DNA from: Thuidium tamariscinum
Lineage: Eukaryota; Streptophyta; Bryopsida; Hypnales; Thuidiaceae
Assembly (NCBI GenBank): GCA_947034885.2
Contig: OX344751.2
Coordinates: 37,291,082-37,355,081, forward strand
Reading direction: 5' to 3'
Length of the DNA stretch: 64,000 nt
Numbering within the stretch: the first letter of the stretch is position 1; each line of letters starts with the position of its first letter. A program made the translations under genes and the position numbers. Below the pieces are notes generated by a model. It did not search any database and had not been told where the DNA came from. It worked only from the letters and a program-made list of their open reading frames with translations. Positions 12,480-26,500 of the stretch are shown here, in pieces.

Positions 12480-13260
12480 CATTGAATCTTTGGAATTGAA
12501 ACTTTGGCATCTGATTCCTTGTGATTGTGCTTGCAAGTTGAATTTGGACTTGTGAATCAAAAGTTATAGAGTTTTGAAGTTGAGAGGACCTAAAGCCTTC
12601 CATTGAGAAGAGCAGAGGCTTCTTTGAGCCATAACTTTTGGAATATTTTTCATCTTGTCTTGAGATTTAGAAGGATTGTATATCATTGTAGTAGCTTTTC
12701 AAAAAGTCATCACTCATCTGATTTGGAGTTTGGAGGAGAAAGTTATGAGAAGTTGAAGGTCTGGAGGAAAATTGGAGTTTGGAAGGAGAAAGGCCGTGAC
12801 TTGAAACGACCACAACTTTGGGTGTGTTTCTCATATGTCTTTGAAAATTCTTGTAGACTTAGTTTGTAGAATTTCTTATTCATAATGAGTTCATTCACTT
12901 CATTTGAACTCTTATTGAAGAAATTATAGAGTGTAGAAGATAGGAAGGAGTGTAGCCTTTATAGTTTAGAAACCCGAGACTTTGTTCCTTAATAACTTTT
13001 GGACAAAGTCTTAGTTTCTTATGAAACTTTCTGAGATTGTGGATATTAGTTTAAGAATTCTAAATTGCTATCACACTTGCAATTTGGATTTGTAGTTCAA
13101 AAGTTATAGAAAAATATAGAGGCAGTAGTTGGTTGCCAAGGGGTTTGAGGAACCGCTACTTTGCACTCTAATAACTTTTGGACAATAGTTTAGATATAGT
13201 TGAGATTTGGAGGGTGTTTTTCTTGTAAAGTTGTCTTTCCAAAATGCTATTACACTAAGT
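12480..13260. repeat. Satellite-like array, ~180-bp period
   Basis: The phrase AAAGTTATAGAG and variants recurs near 12558, 12736, 12920 and 13100 (spacing about 178-186 bases). An alternating phrase TAACTTTTGGA recurs near 12630, 12815, 12990 and 13170. The units are diverged, giving about four degenerate copies. There is no coding signal. Confidence 0.55.
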
Positions 13261-16200
13261 ATTTAGAGACTTAAGCCATCTGTAGCACTAGAAAGAAGGT
13301 CGCAGCTAGTAAGAGGAGAAGTTTTCTAGTGTTCTTTGGGGTTCTTGGGGTTCTTTTGAAGACTTGAAGATTCGAAGGTCGTACATGTCGAGGATCTAGC
13401 CTTGTGTTGTGGCTTGTGGCTCGTTTTCATTTCTATTATTCCCAGCCAATTTTGGAGGCTAGTTGAAAATTCAATTTCTGCATTGTAAAACCGTTGCGAG
13501 GCGTGGTTATCCAGTAAGCGCTCCATTTTGTGTTTGTGGCGATGAAGTGGGGTTAATGGCCCACATGGTCGATCTTTTATGTTGTTCCCATTGATGAAAG
13601 GCGCTTCCTGGTCATCGCAGGTTTGAAGTTTAGAGGCCCATCATCCGGACGGTCACTCGTGTTGGCCGTCCCGTTTTACCCGTCCGAAGCCTTGTTTCTT
13701 ATCACACACCTTCACCCTTGGCCCTATAGAGCCAGCCACAGGATAGGCCAACGAAAGAACAAGTGAAGATTCAAGCAAAGATTCGAGTGAAGATCAAGAG
13801 AAGATTCAAGTTTTGAAGACTTACCCAACTTCACTCATCAACGTGCAGCCAGACACCATGTGTGTTCCCTAAGCGCGCTCCTCTCTACCCGACATCGCTT
13901 GTTGATATAGTTCCAAGTATTCTCGGGTTTTTTATGTTCTAAGATATCTCTAGAGGATTCTGTCCCTAACTTGTTCTTTGATTATCTTTTAATCTAATTA
14001 GCGTATTGTTTTAACTATTCTTTTACTACTTTGATTGGATACCTAAATAGTCAATTTGAATTTTACCTTAATAGAAATAATTTTGTTCTTCCAAAGTAAA
14101 ACCTCAATCTTTGACTTGGGATAATTGTGAATTTTCACGATAGATTTGGACCGTTGACCGGTTCATCTAAATTTTACCTTGTTTAACTCCTTTTTATCTA
14201 AAGGGGTAAATTCTTTTGGATTTATCCTTTTATCTTTCCTAGTTACTAAAGTTAATTTCCACTATGTATTCCTAGGATTAAATTGATCATAAGTAAATTT
14301 TGACCGTTGTTTGGTTCACCAAAATTTACCAGTCAATTACTTTTCCTTGGAATTGCTTATGGCTTTCAACTTTCTGCTTTTACCTTCTAAGTCTAAAAAG
14401 TCTAAATTACCTATTGACTCTAACTTTGTCTAATTTTTATGGTGTTGGATTTTGAGTAATTCTAGATTTGTGTTACTTCTAAACTAATGGCTAAATTCTA
14501 TGGCTTAAAGGAGATTATGGAAAAAATGGAAACAAAAGAAATTCAAAGACTAACCTCTATCATGGCGGTTTCGAGGTCTTCATGTGATTCGATAAATTCT
14601 CCACGTTGCGCTCGCTCCACCTCCATCTTGGTGTTTTTGTATTTGAATATGGGTTTTTGTTGTCCTTTTAATACTTTGGAATGGAGTATCCTTCCCCAAA
14701 GCCTCCTTCCCATCTTTAAACTTCTTTTTGTGATTTTCTTTATCTTTTGGACTTCTTCCTTTTCTTTTAAGTGGCCCCCCAAGGTCAACCTATAAAATAT
14801 CCTAGTATAATCTAGTTTTTGAAATTAATCACTAATGGTCTTAAAAGTCAATTCTACGACAACTAAGGTTTTCCCGACTTTTCTCTAATTTGGCAAAACC
14901 TCTAAACTTCTCAAAGTCAAACTATTCTTTTATTTGTTTTTTTCTATTTGTCTTTTCTATCAAGCCTAATCGTGACACAAAAGTCAATGATTCTCTACTT
15001 GGGCCTAACCTTCCTTCCTTAGCACTAGCACTTGCATATCAATTCAACTTCCACTCATACTAACACACTTGAGCTTGAGAGTTTAGGAAATGTTTTCTTG
15101 AGTGCACTTGTGCTGGATTGAGTTGTGCTGTGATTTTGGAGCTAAATTTGTAGTCTGGAGTGTATCCAACAAGTTGGAGAGTGTATAGCAAGTCTGGAGT
15201 GTGTCTAGCAAGGGTTGGTCTGTCCCCCAAGGGATCTGAACCAGTCAAAATGAGTTGACTTTGAAGGAGATCAGTCTTCTTCACTGATACCCCCCTACCA
15301 CATGTTCTGTATTGAAGTATATTCAGTTTGTGGCTTCACCCAGTTGCTGGGGTTCTCCCTTTTGGACTACACTGGCCTTTCCAAACTCTAGCTTGGTAAT
15401 CTGAAATTTTGGGAAGCTCTGGATTTGAGAATATGAATTTGGGAGTCTTATAATCTTTCCAACAACTATCCTTATTCTCAGACCCTCTCTGTAGTTTGAA
15501 CTAATTCTTTCTCACCGAAAATTATCACTAAATAGTTTTCCCTTTTCTCCTCTCTTAACCAGTTGACACTTGGTGTTCAAAAAAACTCTAAAAAAATGAA
15601 AAGGGGGCCCTCAGGCATCGTCCCCAATGGTGATGGTGTGATGTGAAAAAATCGGTTTTATGGCCTGGCTAACTAGCCGTATGGCCTGGTTGGTTATTAA
15701 GCTCTGACTGTTGCCAAACTGGTTGCTTGACCGACTGGCTGCTTGGGCTAAACTAGCTACTTTGTCACCAAATTCTAGTTGTTGCTCGCCAAGCTTTGGG
15801 TCTGCAATTGGGGACCCTTTAACAAAAAACCAAACACGGGATTATGCTTAAAAAAGTCAAAGCTTTGCCGTTGGACAAATAATTGGAAAAAATGATAAAA
15901 AAAAATCCTTAAAAATTTGGCGATAGCTTCGCAATTCTTCTTATTTTCCTGGAAAATTTTGCAAGGGGTTGCCTCCCAAGGAGTCCTAAGGAGTTTGAGT
16001 TTCCTCTAAACACGGGTTTTTGTGGATCACAATTCAACCGTTCGGCTTGGGGGGAATTCTCAATAAGCCTATCCAGACTATAAATTCCCCGAAGAGACTA
16101 ATCACGAAGGATTATGATTTCAATTTCACAAGAATCACAAAAATAACTAGTACAAAAGATCCAAGGAGTTAGGAGAACCCCCAAGAGGACTCAAGGACTT

Positions 16201-18578
16201 CCAAAAAACCACAATAATTGCTTCAATAATTGAAAATAACTTATAATAACAAAGGATGTTTAGAAAATACCAACAAGGTTGGAGTAGAGTGAAGGTAGCA
16301 ATACACGCCCTCGGACTTGTAATGTAGCAATCAATGACACTAAAGAAGTTTTGAAATGACAATAGAAGATGGTAGTGGTTGTTGTATGAAATGAGATAAA
16401 AATTGATAAGAGGTGTGAATGAAAATAGAGGTTTGCGGTACAAGAGGTGTAATTGAAATAAGAGGTACGGAATGAGGGGAGGGGGAGGCCTTTTATACAT
16501 TTCCAAGGCCTCCTCCCCCCTCAAGTTACGAACTAAACTACCAAAGAAAATCCAAATTAACGTTTTAAAAATCTACCCTACTGCTGTAGCTATTCTAACT
16601 TTTGGAGAAATGGTCCAATCGCCAAACGGACAGCGCCACTAGCTTCAGAAGACCCAAATTAGACTATGAGGACCTCAACCCCTTACTCTCGGAGCCTAAA
16701 CCCACTTCAAAGCTAACATTTATGAACTAGTAAAAAGGGTGGAAAATCTATCTTTTGGAATTGATTTTTTCCAAAGGTTTTGACTAGCCATGGTTGTTGG
16801 AAAGGTCCAAGAATGTTAGAAAAGAGTCTAAGTTGACCCGAATCGGACTCCGTATGCTCCCCGTGCGCCGGTCAACTTGCAAGAGTTTTGGTAAAACCAT
16901 CAAAACTTGTTTCCGCTGCCGGTTCTAGTACTTATTGATGTCAGAATGTCTTGAAATTTGGCGGGACGCTTATTTATGCTAAAAAATACTATCTTGATTT
17001 TTAGTGGGATTTTACCATCACCATGGAATTTTCTATGAATTTCCAATTGCCGGTAAAAGCGGTTGACTTCCCATGGAGTCATTTTCGTAATCTAGAAAAT
17101 TACAAAAATTTTAGGGGATCTTCTAGAAATCCCCCTAATGAAAAGTGCAAAGTTTTGCTAAAAACATACACTGTCTAAATAAAATAGAAATTGCACTATG
17201 GTGGAATTAATTCTTCCGGGGAGGAATCATTCTCGTACAAGGGAATCTCCACCAATTGGCTTCGCCGTGACACTCATAGGAGACTGTCGAACTCCTGTGG
17301 TTGCCAATCGGAACCCAATCTTCCGGGAACCCTTGTCAAGTATTCAGATAATGCCTACCTTAATGCTTTTGCACGAAGTCGCATCTTGAGTATTTGCTAG
17401 TGCAATCTCCTGTGAATTGCGTAATATCATGTCTAATCTCCTGATAAGTTGTAGAAATTGGCTCTAAGGAGTCTATTAATGTACTCCGGAATAATTATAC
17501 CAATTTCTCCATCATTAGCGGGAATTGTATCAATCCTACTTTGAGCACTCTTTTTAGTTGATTTTTAACCATAATGACACTAAATATGAGCAATAAGCGA
17601 AAAAAAGAAAAATTTGAGGCCTAAGTGACAATGACAAGACTTACAGAATGTTCACCAGATTTTGGCACATGGATATTCATAGTTGAATTTGGGTCGGAAT
17701 AGACAAATTGAGTACAGTATCACTTTGTAGTTTCAACTATGTTCACTTCAGTATGCCTTTTCTTGTTTCACTCATAATCCTATTCTCTAATGATGCCAGT
17801 ATGTAGGGAAAAGAATTTTAATCTCTAACCTGCTTCCTCACTCGTCTTGCTTCTCAATTTTGTTTGTTTCTACTTCATTCAAAGACTCCCTATTAGTTGT
17901 TAATAAATATATACATAAAAGCCTTTGTTGCATCAAGACGAGTCCACACAAATATGTATTGCCATTTTTTTAAATGATTATTTGGGTATTTTTTTTCATT
18001 ATCTTAGAAGATTGATAGCACATAAAAAATGACATCAAAGTGCAAGGCAAAGAATCTTTAGTTATTTTTTCCTATGCAAAGCCTTTAGTGAAGAAGACTC
18101 ATCATGTCATACTCAATTGCAATTGATAAGCCAGCATACAATTTGAAAAGCTTTTTGAAGATCAATAATTGAAAAAATATTCAAGCTTTCATAGTAAATA
18201 TCTTTGTTCAAAAGTGTAACAAGAGAGTCTAACTCATTTGGAGCTCATTTGCATGTGAAGTACTATTAAACTCTATAATATAAGAAATTTCTGCCACTCA
18301 TATAAGCACAAAATGGATGGAAGATTAATTACCGTTAATGTTTTCTTAGTACCTGCTCTCTATGTAATCTTCATTTTGAAGTGCTACATATGAATGAGGC
18401 TACAGTCTAAGCAAACATAGAAGAACTAATATCTTTACTATATATCAGGATCAAAAAGGTCTTCAATACTCCTAAGTCTACACTCTATTGATTGACTTGA
18501 TATTGTGTTCTTTTAACCACAATAGAGTAATTAGTCTCTTATAGTAGGCTGAGATTTTCTAATTCAAAAAAGAGAATA
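13261..18578. other. Gene-poor region, probably decayed retroelement DNA
   Basis: About 5 kb with only short frames. No reverse transcriptase, integrase, protease or gag motif was recognised. Local phrases such as the duplicated GGCCTGG...TAGCCGTATGG near 15660 and the dense ACCGTTG...TTCACC phrases at 14140-14330 suggest old repeats. Nothing can be named. Confidence 0.35.
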
Positions 18579-19317
18579 GGGCAATTGCAAGAAACACTTG
18601 TCCTATTTTCTGTCACACCTCGTGTGCTGATTTGTTTTTTTGCCATAACTTCTATATTTTGGTTCCAAATGCCTCAAGATTTATAGTGAAGATACTCATA
18701 GGTACCATACACATTCTCTAATTTTTTCATAATTTTCAAAAAGAGTTTGATTTCAAAATAGTACTAGTGATTGAATGTCACACTTGGTAGTTTAGGAGTT
18801 TTTAGTCACTACTTGAAGGAGTACCTTTTTTTAATGATTTTGAGATGAAATTTGGATGAGATGGTCTCCTAATAGACTTACATCTCTCCACGTGAGGGAT
18901 CTTGAGAAACATTATTTTTATGACGTGTGGAAGTCTATAAAGTGAGCTTCCTTCCAGTTGCATTTTGAAACATATAAAGTATTATTTTAGTGATTTTTTT
19001 TATGAATGACCATCTCTATAAAGTTGTTGCAAATGGATACTTTTTATTTTTTGTATTTACTTATTTTTACTAATTTTCACAAATTAAAACATGAAAGTAT
19101 GTATTTTCTTGAGATTTGGTGCTTTTTAAGTTCTCCTACTTAGAGAATTTTTCTATCAATTTCCTTGGGTAAAAACCTTCATTTTAGAGGTGTATACATT
19201 ATTCATATTTTTCAAATTTTTTTCAAATTAATTTTCTAATTTTAAAGTATTCCAGAAAAAGTCACGAGTATTGTAGTAAAACGCAACAAATAGGACAAGT
19301 GTTTCTTGCAATCACCC
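18579..19317. mobile_element. Non-autonomous inverted-repeat element (MITE-like), 739 bp
   Basis: The left end starts GGGCAATTGCAAGAAACACT and continues for 30 bases. The right end, read inward, is GGGTGATTGCAAGAAACACT, with two mismatches over 30 bases. The element is flanked on both sides by AATA (18575-18578 and 19318-19321), consistent with a 4-bp target duplication, although a chance match in AT-rich DNA is possible. The interior is AT-rich and non-coding. The superfamily cannot be assigned from these ends. Confidence 0.7.
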
Positions 19318-19321
19318 AATA

Positions 19322-20690
19322 CATTGGTCCTTGTAGCAACTCTAAATTGAATTAGATTCCTAAAAGATTAATAGTATCAAGAAGATGAAGGATTTGGAAT
19401 GGACAAGATGATGCTCACATTTGGATTAACATCTACAGCAACCACTTGATGATCTCCAAAGGTTTCTTCAGTATCCTTTTGCAATGCCTCCAATTCATTG
19501 CGCTCAACATCCATACACTCACCACTAGCTCTTCCTTCAAATCAAAGAGACTTCCAAGTTTCAGCAACTCTTGAATCGCTCCACTTGGACGCAGCCATCT
19601 TGCCTCGTTTCATGTTGAACCTATTGAGAGCTCTGCTACTAGAGATGAGAAGGAAATACTACTTCTTAAGATCTTCCTAATCAGATGTGATTTTCATGCA
19701 AAGAAGGCAGAGACTCGTCTTCTAAAAGTATGAGCTCAAAGAATAAATAATGACACCTCTTTCAAAGAACTGCCTCTAAGAAACTAAGAAGTGTAACTTA
19801 AAATGAACGCTCTTTGCCGGAGAAGAAGATAAGTACTCTTCATATTGGAACGTTGCATTAGTTCTCACATGTGGTACTACATAGCTCTACTAAGCTCTCT
19901 GCCCAAAACTTCTAAATATTTGAGTTTGATGGAGCTACAAATGTGTCGTCAATTGGCATAACAACAAAGATTTGAGAGTACCATTTCAAATCTAACATAG
20001 TGGGGAACGTGTGGGGAACTTCGGGCACATGTGGGAGCAAGTACCACCTCAAAAAGTTAGTGGAGGTGGCTCCAAGTGCTTGCTGTAAGTAATTTCAAAT
20101 TAAATAGGTGGAAACACATGGGAACTTTTCCCATGTGAGAACTTGTAGATTTTGGGGAAGGTAAATTAGGTGGTTTTGCAAGTTCTTGTAAGGTTAGTTA
20201 AGATTTGAATTACTCAATTCAAATTGTGTAGATTTTAGGTGGATAGTTAGATTTGGGATTGGTAAGCATGTACGGACCTCCTAAATTTCCTCATCTAGTT
20301 ATTTTTAGTAGATTAAGGGGGGGTGTTGCTCCCTTTTGAGTATAAAAGGGGCGGCATTCTCCTCTCATTCTCTCTTTTTTCACTCCTACCTATTTAAAGG
20401 AGGAGGACTATTGGGCCCGAGTTATGCCGGATTTCCTTTGGCTCGTTATGCCAAAGGAACCTTTGATAGTTTTGAGGTTGTTGCACCCTTGGTACTTTGT
20501 GCTTGCACTTGAGGACTTGAGACCCCTCCAAGTTTTGTGGGAACTTATGCTAATCAATATTGTGTCACCTTTTGTGTTGTGAAACAAGTGAAAGTTGTTG
20601 TGGGAGAGGCTTGTGAAGAACCGAGGGGTAACTTGTGAGGTGACTTCGAGAGTATGCTTGCACATTGTGTCTACTCTTCCCTCCCTCCTC
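19322..20690. other. Gene-poor region, nothing recognised
   Basis: Short frames only (for example 19498-19680 and the reverse frame 20408-20665), with no domain or splice context. A purine-rich phrase around 20300-20400 resembles an old promoter or leader but has no downstream gene. Confidence 0.3.
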
Positions 20691-21370
20691 TCTTGATCAC
20701 GGAGTTAAGCTAGTCCCATGAGGGACGACGGAGCTTTGACTCCCTTGTAATGTTTTAGCATTGGTAGTTAAGTACCAATCTTCTTCTCCCTCTTCTCTTG
20801 TCCCTGGAATTAAACTAGTCATATGAGGGACGGCAGAGCTATGGCCCCCATACACTCTTAGACAAATAGAAGTCTTAGTCACGTGTCAAAATCTTCACCC
20901 TAACGGCGAAGCTTTGAACCCCCTAAGTCTTAGCGGGGTGTCAAATGCCACTTCCCTTGAATTAGCAACAACCTTTATTTTGCAACATACTGGGAACTAA
21001 TCCAACGTTTAGTTTCCAACAACTTAGCACTAGTTTCCATTTAGATTAGGAGGATAGAAATTGAGTCAAAAGCTAATTCTAGAATACCCCTCCCACTCAT
21101 GGAGGGCTGAGATTAGAAAGGTAAAAACCAAACTTGGTCTGTCCAGCAAAGGGTCGAACCCCTCAGAGGTAAAACCCCCCAGCAGAGGCTGAACTCCCCA
21201 GAGGTCGACCCCCTCAGCAGAGGCTGAACCCCCTCAGTGGGCCGGGTATCGGGGGCCGCAGTCGGGGTTGCCGGGGTCTGTCCGTCGGGTATCGGGGCCG
21301 CAGTCTAGGGTTGCCGGGGTCTGGGTTGCCGGGGTCTGGGCTTGCTGGGGTCTGAGTCTAGGGGCTGTTT
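20690..21370. repeat. Short tandem repeats, partly GC-rich
   Basis: Two imperfect copies of a block containing CATGAGGGACG(A/G)C(G/A)GAGCT lie around 20710-20840. At 21140-21240 a CCCTCAGCAGAGGCTGAA phrase repeats. At 21240-21365 GGTATCGGGGCCGCAGTC and GTTGCCGGGGTCTGG repeat several times, a GC-rich island in AT-rich surroundings. No gene is visible. Confidence 0.6.
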
Positions 21371-21899
21371 CCAACCTAACAGCTCCCCTTTTTTTGGATT
21401 AAATTAGGATTAGCACACCATTAGGATAGAGTTAGCATAGAAGTGAAATAGGATTGGTTAAGCCTTAATATAGTATAAACTAGGGAAAATCATAGACCTT
21501 AGTTAAAAGATTAGTCTAGGAAGTAGCTCAAGACTAGCATGAGAATAGAATAGGATTAAACTCTGAGTCAACTACATTGTAACTGAAGGGGTGGAGGTTG
21601 ACTTGAAGGGGAGTTGAGCCAAAGGTCAAGGATCGATACTCGCACGAGACATGGCGAAGGCTATAGAAGCAGCTTGGAACGAAGGGGACTGGGCATGGGA
21701 CGTATACGGAACAGAGGTGGGTCTCTAAAACTCTCTCTTTAATCTAGCTTGTGATGCAATTAGAAGTTAATTAGAAGGAAAAGATCAACATCCTAAGTGG
21801 GATTAAGGTCCGGCGATTAGCAAAGACCAATAGAAAGATAATCCCAACTAGAATAGGAAGTAGAAGAATGAATGCGCAACCAAATAATACAAGATGAAG

Positions 21900-22260
21900 A
21901 AATAAAATTAAAGCCTAGACAAATACGTAGAATAGACTAAGACAAAGACCAATACGTAGAGTAGATTGAAACCAAGACGAATACGTAGAATAGACTAAGA
22001 CAAAGACAAATACGTAGAGTAGGCCAAGACAAATACCAAGACGTAGATTAGACCAAAAGAATACAATTACGTAGAGTACATTAAAGCAAAGACAAATACG
22101 TAGGTAGGATAAAAGGATACGCATACATAGAGTAGGCTAAGACCAGTACAAGAACATAGAGATGGGGTAGAAAATGCCATGCGTAGAGTAGGGTTAAACA
22201 AACACGACACACAAAAGTAGAGTAGGAGGAACAACCACATAGGCGAAAGTAGAGGGAAGC
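21900..22260. repeat. Minisatellite with ACAAATACGTAGA(A/G)TAG units
   Basis: About ten degenerate units of roughly 25-35 bases, each with a TACGTAGA(A/G)TAG-like core separated by GACTAAGACAAAG-like spacers. The reverse-strand hydrophobic frames here are repeat artefacts. Confidence 0.7.
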
Positions 22261-22440
22261 AATTAGAAGTAGGACAAGAGAATGAAACAAGTACACGCCT
22301 AGGATAGTTAGGACGAACCAACTTATGCGTTAGGATAATTAGAATAGCAAAAGATCCATTGCTTAGAAGGTACAATGGATTTGACGCTTAGACACCCGTA
22401 GCAGTAGTCTTGCAAGAAAAAGCCTGGTTGTGATCGTTTA

Positions 22441-22600
22441 ATTACAAGGGTGGGAATAAAGCGCCCACAATGAGCGCCAACAGTTCTTGCTTAGGCACTT
22501 AAAGGTTAAAAACTTGCCTTCAAAGTATTGGTCTAAGAGTACCGGATGGGAAATGAGTGAATATATTCACGCATTTGTTCTAACCGCCCTAAAGTGCGCT
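22441..22600 (+). pseudogene. 5' fragment of a hAT-like gene, cut by the CACTA insertion
   Basis: The frame ending at 22600 reads ERQQFLLRHLKVKNLP, STGWEMSEY and LTALKCA. It aligns with the hAT-like copy at 61.0 kb (FERQQQLLKQLKVRNLP...GALRRAV). The frame continues in phase at 38412 on the other side of the CACTA. An in-frame TAA lies at 22457-22459, and upstream similarity stops near 22440, so the N-terminal part is missing or unrecognisable. Confidence 0.75.
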
Positions 22601-22633
22601 CACTACTAGAAAGCAGGGGTATAAATGATTGCG
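22601..22633 (+). repeat. CACTA left terminal inverted repeat
   Basis: About 33 bases starting CACTACTAGAAA, matched by the right end with two mismatches. The adjacent outer triplet is GCT. Confidence 0.95.
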
Positions 22634-23400
22634 AAAAATGACTCAAAACCAGTCATTTCGGACCGAAATGACTAAAACACGACTTCTGCCCCTGCAGTCA
22701 TTGTGGACAAGTCATTCTTGAAATGACTCTGGGTGTATTATCACCATCCATTTGGGAGTTGGATGAGTAACAGATGAAATAGGCTCTGGGGCACATCAGT
22801 TCCCTTGAAAATTTTGAGGAAAATTTGGGCAGCTGACCTTTTGCGGTGAAATTTTGGTGACGTGGCAGAATCCTCTAGTTATTCTTCAGTTGCGTCTCAG
22901 TCGAACTTTGCGTGACGTGTCCTGCCACGTCAGACAATTGGGAAGTCATTCTTTAGTTGTGATGTAGTCCACCTTTTGCTGACGTGGACAGTGACGTCAG
23001 GGGGATACGCATTTGCTGTACAGTCACGATAGAGTTGCCTTGAAGTCACCGTGGACAGTGCTTTTGACTCGATTTACAATCATTTTTCAGTTACTTCTCC
23101 GTCATTTTAGAGATGGTTTTGGGGTCTTCATTGAGTCATTTCCCAGTTACGACTGTCTTTTATGGGCGCGGTTTACAACGTATCCGGGATCCATTTCGAG
23201 AACTAGCCAGTCATTGCATAGTCTGAAGCCAATTGGATAATGCCATCGACCACAGACAATTATAACACCCCTGCTCAAGCAACATTACGACGTACTTCTA
23301 CTAGACTACGACGCACACTCACAAATGACATTAAAAGTCTTCTGAAAGTCGTGTTTTAAGAAGGGGTCCAAGTAAGACCAAAAAAATCATTCACAAGTTG
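22634..23400. repeat. CACTA left subterminal AGTCAT repeat array
   Basis: Many copies of AGTCATT and AATGACT in both orientations, for example AAATGACT/AGTCATTT pairs just inside the left end. In studied CACTA elements such arrays are binding sites for the TNPA-type protein. That role is an inference here. Confidence 0.7.
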
Positions 23401-23560
23401 GAGTTCAAACTCCGTATAAGGCTAAGTGCAAGTGGTCCCTGAGGTAGGGAAAGCCACAACTACAGTTCAGATTTCCCATTTACAATAGCAGGCTAATCAT
23501 ACAATAGTCCAACAAGTGGTATAAGTCTGTAGGCCCTGCCAAAAAAAAGGAAATGCTGCC

Positions 23561-26500
23561 TCAAACTGTGATCTTGAAGAACTTCTGGTTCCATAATGTT
23601 GAAGTGCCCTTGACATCATCGACCTTCTCCTCATCATCTGCATCATTGGGAAACATGAGCGGCACAGAACCGTGCATAACTTCCTCGACGTCAACTTTGA
23701 ACCACGTCTCTGGAATTTCCCTGCAATGGAACTTGTGCTTCCCGGGTATACCAGAGATCTTGCCCACCGCCACTTTCTGCCTAGTTGACCGTGGATTTAT
23801 GAGATAAACTTCTTCTCCGATCCGATACTACAAGGTGAACACGAATTAGCTGGAGTGCAATAAAGCATAAATCACATCGGCATTTTAACAAATGACTACT
23901 CCATGACCACTTCCACGTCACTGCAGTGTGACTCAGACGTAACAGAAGCTTCACTTCTGCATGACTTCTACACTGACCCTAACTGTTGCCTCACTTCCGC
24001 GCGATTCCACAATGAAGTGTGCCACAATAGGCTGACCCTAAAATGTTATATTGAATGCTATGAGCACATGTGAGAAGGTCTTTGCCGTATTGAATAGACT
24101 TAGAAGACCGCCAACCTCCAGTCCAAGGTCACTCCCAAATTGCGAAAGCAAGTCATGCAACATGCAATTCTGGACTTACGGTTTAGGGTTGCCTACCTCG
24201 ATTTAGGGTGACGCTTTACAATTGCCTTCTTAGTTTTACCTAGGTAATGCCCCAATTTGAATGTGTACGTAATCTATGGGGCACATTGCAGCCCCGCGTA
24301 AATGACCTATTTTACACAAAACTACAACATCACTCCACAATGGGTACAACACCCTTAAAAAAAACTAAGGTCTGTAGCCAAGTCCCTTCAAAATGATGAT
24401 GGGCACTACAGCGTAACTTGGAGAGGACTAGTCCACAACTGGTATATTACTCAGTGGAGCTTGGGATCTTCACTTCCTTTTCACTAAAAGAAGACTACAT
24501 CATTACTTAAATTGACTGAAACAACAAAGACCATGGTGGACTTCAAAGTCCTAGAAACACACCTTCTTGGTGGAGGGTGTAGAAGCTTTTTTCTTTGTTG
24601 CAGATGCAGGGTTTGTAGGCCTTGTCCTCGCCTCTTGCTTTTGCCCCTTGCCCTATGCACACATTACCACACTATCAGATTCAAACATGAAGTGAAGGTG
24701 AGGGGACACCTTCATATATGCAACCCAATAGTATGCTAGTCCCCTCACCTTCCACAATGTCAAGGAATTCATACGCATGTCCATTTCGCCGTCTCTGTAG
24801 CATTTCTGACATGGATTCGTTGACAATTTCGGGGTACTTTGACCGAAATGCCGGAACATTTGTGCATTGTTGCAGAGCCTCCAATAACGGCCACAAATAC
24901 CGTTTCAAATATTCTTTATCATCTGCCAATGCGCACATCCACTTCACATAGAAAGGGGTACTCATGATGACATTAGCCTCCGGATTACACTCGACCCTAC
25001 TTGCCTTACTATCCACAATGACAGTATTGGCTGCACAGAAACTAGGCCAGCGAGCATACACTGACTCCAACTGCTTGCTCCACTCACATAGCCTACCATC
25101 TTCAACACTATCACTTTGTACATCTTCACCTGACCACGTGAATAAGGGCGTGGCCGTAACAACCCCCCCCAACATTGCGCCCACAACATCAGACATATGT
25201 TCCCTACTCCCGCTTCCCCAGAACGCAACAACAAATGTATCAAAGCAGCGAGAAAGGAACGATTTTAGCCAAGGGCAGAAAACTATTCTTCTACTTGCAG
25301 TTCTTGTGCTGCTACGAATTCGACTGTTTGGGTTCCTTTCTGAAAGCATACTGCAATCTAACAAGGTTCCGTGCACATTGAGAATAAGTAAATTTGAATG
25401 AGAAGTGTCACGCAATGAAACTAAGAGCGGTTTAGGGGCACCTAAAGGTCTGACCTCACTCGACGTGTACTTAGAAACGCCGGGTGGGGAATGTACCTTC
25501 ATTGGTGACTTCGACGGTTTCTTCTTCGGTGAAGGCGAATCCAAGACACAAATTTCTGGTTCAGCCGACTTCCCCTGTTCAGGCACTCCTGCAACAACAT
25601 CCTCGGAGGCCTTTGATCTCTCCTGTATTACCTCAGGGGCCCCTCGATCTAAATTCTCCTCGGGGCTGCCTTCGCCGTCACTAGTAGCCGGTGAAGCACC
25701 ACCGCTGCTTGGCGTGCGAACGCCCTCTTCTTCGGCATCCATATCCTCTGCATCGTGGTCGTCAGATGGTGATGTGGTCTCTTCCACAATTGGACCCAGC
25801 TCCACTTCTACTGTCACCTCCTCTGCTGACGGCTTCTTTGCTTCATCAATTGGTGGAGGGACTTCAACAGTCGAGGCCTGTTGCACTTCAGAGGCCACAA
25901 CGGGAATGGACTCCACGCCCACGTCCTCCGCACTCCTGCCCTCCACGCATTGGACCTGTTTTATCTCATCTCGCGTCTCGATAATGGGCTCCGAGATAAT
26001 TCTCTCGGCTAATTCTCGACATTTCTTTGAGATGGGCGAAGTTATGATGCCTACAACCTCCATCTCCCGAGGAGGTAGTTCCGAATCGGACTCGGATAGA
26101 ATGACGTTCCTGGCTTTCACGCAGAATTTGCCATCACGTTTCTTCACTGCTCCACTACCGTGCCCTTCCTTCTCTTTTGCAAAAGCACCTGTCCCTCCTT
26201 CTGCCCTTATTTGTTTCTTGTATGAATCCGATGGCTTGAATCCGACGGCTTGATGGTTAGGCAGGTACCGAGGAGCTTGATTCTCCAGCGCTGATTGGCC
26301 GATGGAGGGACTGCCTTCATCATGTTGCTTTGCTTTGCCTACGTAAGTAGCAAACATGCTGCACAATTCGTCTATTGCCGCACCTTGGGCTTTGGAGTTG
26401 GCTAGGAAGTGGTCGAATTTAACATCCACATCTCTCTTCCACGATTCCATAAATTCCCACTGAGAACCCTAAACCAATCCAACCAACTAGTTAGAGACTG

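Noticed and set aside
21915..22375. Hydrophobic reverse-strand frames suggesting membrane peptides
   Set aside because: They arise from the TACGTAGAATAG minisatellite and have no start, splice or domain support.
25405..26253. A 282-codon plus-strand frame rich in Ser/Thr/Pro
   Set aside because: It is the antisense shadow of the acidic exon of the TNPA-like gene, which has splice borders and matching neighbours on the minus strand.
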